Origin: Sphingomonas sp.
GTDB lineage: Bacteria > Pseudomonadota > Alphaproteobacteria > Sphingomonadales > Sphingomonadaceae
Assembly: GCF_019635515.1 (NCBI RefSeq)
Contig: NZ_JAHBZI010000001.1
Span: 1,302,001 to 1,366,000, forward strand
Length of the DNA stretch: 64,000 nt
Direction: 5' to 3'
Shown: in pieces, positions 62,836 to 64,000 of the stretch
Position numbering within the stretch: the stretch's first letter is position 1
Layout: every line of letters starts with the position of its first letter
The notes under the pieces: model-generated
The model's database searches: none
What the model was told of the DNA's origin: nothing
What the model saw: only the letters and a program-made list of their open reading frames with translations
Position numbers and translations under genes: made by a program

Positions 62836-63540
62836 TCAGACCTTTGCCGAATAGATCATCCGGCCCGGCCCGAGGCGCTCGAAAACCTTGGCCAGCTCGT
62901 TCTCGCCGACCGCGAAGCAGCCCTGGCTGCGGCCGAGCTTGCCGTGCTTGGTGATCATCTCGGCGTTGGCGTACCAGGCCGAGTGGACGACGATGGCGCG
63001 GTCGAGCGCGTTGTTGTTGGTCGGATCGAGGCCGAGCAGACGCTGGGAATCGCCATGCTTGCCGACATAATAGTCGCTGGTCAGGAACGCGCCCTCGCAG
63101 GTCGCTTCGCTGTTCACTTCGTTGGAGAAGCGGTGCAGCAGGCCGGTATGCTGGGGATCGGAGCCGATGCCGTGCGAAACCAGGAAGGTCTCGACCTCGC
63201 CGCGGCCGAGATGGACCAGATACATGCGCGGTTGATAGGAGGGCTTCGAGAAATCGACGACGGCGAGCCGGTCGTGCGACGGGATCCGCATCGAATGCCT
63301 GTCGAGCGCGGCCAGCGCCTGCTTGAACAGTTCGGGGCGCATGCCGAGCGGCGTGCGCGGCGCGGCCTTGGCCACGACCGGCGCCTGCGGAATCGGCGGC
63401 ACATAGGCCGGCACCGGCAATGCCGGCGCCATCGCCGTTTCAACGCGTGAGACACAGGCCGACGCCGCTGCGCCACTGGCCATCACAAAGGCCGACCTCA
63501 ACATCGCGCGGCGCGTCTGCGCCGTATCCAGATTGTGCAT
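62836..63540 (-). CDS. Periplasmic L,D-transpeptidase, YkuD_2 type, with twin-arginine-like leader
   Basis: 234 residues from the ATG at 63540. The N-terminus TRRAMLRSAFVMASGAAASAC looks like a twin-arginine leader and ends in a Cys29 that could also be lipidated. After a Pro-rich linker, the catalytic domain shows YLVHLGRGEVETFLVSHGIGSD, AIVVHSAWYANAEMITKHGKLGRSQGCFAVGENEL, the murein L,D-transpeptidase YkuD_2 pattern with active Cys in SQGC and His in VVHSAW. It would crosslink or attach proteins to peptidoglycan. The ribosome site is weak. Confidence 0.9.
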   Translation of the reverse strand: MHNLDTAQTRRAMLRSAFVMASGAAASACVSRVETAMAPALPVPAYVPPIPQAPVVAKAAPRTPLGMRPELFKQALAALDRHSMRIPSHDRLAVVDFSKPSYQPRMYLVHLGRGEVETFLVSHGIGSDPQHTGLLHRFSNEVNSEATCEGAFLTSDYYVGKHGDSQRLLGLDPTNNNALDRAIVVHSAWYANAEMITKHGKLGRSQGCFAVGENELAKVFERLGPGRMIYSAKV

Positions 63541-63806
63541 CGTGATAATAATGCCCGCTATCAAGTCCCCGGAGCGCTTATAACATATTGTTCCGTGGCC
63601 TTTTGCTGAACATCTGTCCCAACCCCGACGATTCGCCGCAGCGTTTGCCCGGTTCGTCTTTTCGTCGCCAAAAATCCCCGAACGGGACCGAAACAGTCGA
63701 GCTTTCATCGTTCGTGATTCGGCGATGGCACTAAAATGGGTTAATTTCGTTAATGAATCGAAATCCGGGGCATCCGTTCTGGACGAGGATTCGGAGAAAT
63801 ACCCCG

Positions 63807-64000
63807 ATGCGAACCGGCCTGTTTGCCGCCTTCCTGCTTGCCACTTCAGCGCTGCTCCCGGCCGCGCCGGCTGCTGCCCAGTCGAGCGCGTCGGATACGA
63901 TGCTGCCGGCCAGCGACGCGCTGCGCCCTGGCGAATTCGTCTGGTATCCGCACTATCAGCGCGCGAGCACCGCGGGCCCGGTTTCGATCGTCATCAGCAT
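63807..64000 (+). CDS. L,D-transpeptidase family protein (3' truncated by window edge)
   Basis: The first 64 codons from the ATG at 63807 (GGAG about 12 bases upstream). Signal peptide MRTGLFAAFLLATSALLPAAPAAA, then SDALRPGEFVWYPHYQRASTAGPVSIVIS. The GEFVW...GPVSIVIS opening is typical of YkuD/ErfK L,D-transpeptidases such as periplasmic sphingomonad LDTs, in which the sequence continues into the catalytic domain. The catalytic part lies beyond the window, so the family call is provisional. It is divergent from the upstream L,D-transpeptidase gene. Confidence 0.7.
   Translation, partial: MRTGLFAAFLLATSALLPAAPAAAQSSASDTMLPASDALRPGEFVWYPHYQRASTAGPVSIVIS

Overview
The window reads as a chromosomal segment of a GC-rich alphaproteobacterium of the order Sphingomonadales, most likely Sphingomonas or a close relative. 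The evidence is a serine palmitoyltransferase next to a dedicated acyl carrier protein (sphingolipid synthesis), a NepR/PhyR/EcfG general stress response locus, the order SPOR-nagZ-scpA-scpB-tatABC, a large TonB-dependent receptor, a tryptophan-halogenase-like flavoprotein and several sphingomonad-style intergenic inverted repeats. No phage, insertion sequence, CRISPR array or rRNA was seen. Almost all of the window is core chromosome.

Layout. 1-4.5 kb: end of the division cluster (ftsA 3' part, ftsZ) and a TPR/SPOR protein. 4.6-9.4 kb: dGTPase-like HD hydrolase, an exported DUF1800/DUF1501 pair and an unknown gene. 9.6-16.2 kb: argS-SPOR-nagZ-scpA-scpB-tatA-tatB-tatC, then a small entericidin-like lipoprotein. 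16.5-20.5 kb: general stress response locus with a PhyP-like HisKA_2 protein, nepR, phyR, a 46-residue membrane protein, ecfG and a second NepR-like gene. 20.5-27 kb: glnE, a peroxiredoxin, a ferritin-like DUF455 protein, an M23 peptidase, erpA and xth. 27-27.6 kb: a small secreted protein behind a very good sigma-54 promoter.

27.6-39.2 kb is envelope and sphingolipid territory: a GNAT-fold candidate ceramide synthase, a membrane desaturase, lptG/lptF, obgE, proB, an NDUFA9/CerR-like reductase, an OmpA-domain protein, acyl carrier protein and spt. 39.2-45.4 kb: a hybrid histidine kinase, a TetR regulator with a divergent PF10118 protein, a membrane-anchored winged-helix regulator, an acetyltransferase and ribosomal proteins L27 and L21. 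45.7-51.1 kb: TonB-dependent receptor, hspQ, tRNA-Ser(CGA), a repeat-rich stretch with a lower-GC acetyltransferase that looks acquired, and a PIN/Phd toxin-antitoxin pair. 51.3-64 kb: a CPA2 antiporter, a porin, the halogenase-like protein, a lipoprotein, three L,D-transpeptidases (the last cut by the window edge), a FucP-type sugar transporter, a Gfo/Idh/MocA oxidoreductase, nadE and pncC.

Working together: FtsA/FtsZ, the SPOR proteins, NagZ, the M23 peptidase and the L,D-transpeptidases serve division and peptidoglycan turnover. LptF/LptG, Spt, ACP, the CerR-like reductase and the candidate ceramide synthase build a mixed LPS/sphingolipid outer membrane. Tat exports folded proteins, and the DUF1501 protein carries a twin-arginine leader. 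The most interesting items are the second NepR, the degenerate ATP-binding domain of the PhyP-like protein, the sigma-54-driven small secreted protein, the scattered ceramide pathway, and a 62-nt element present in three copies of identical length. All motif and promoter calls were made by eye; no database search was run.
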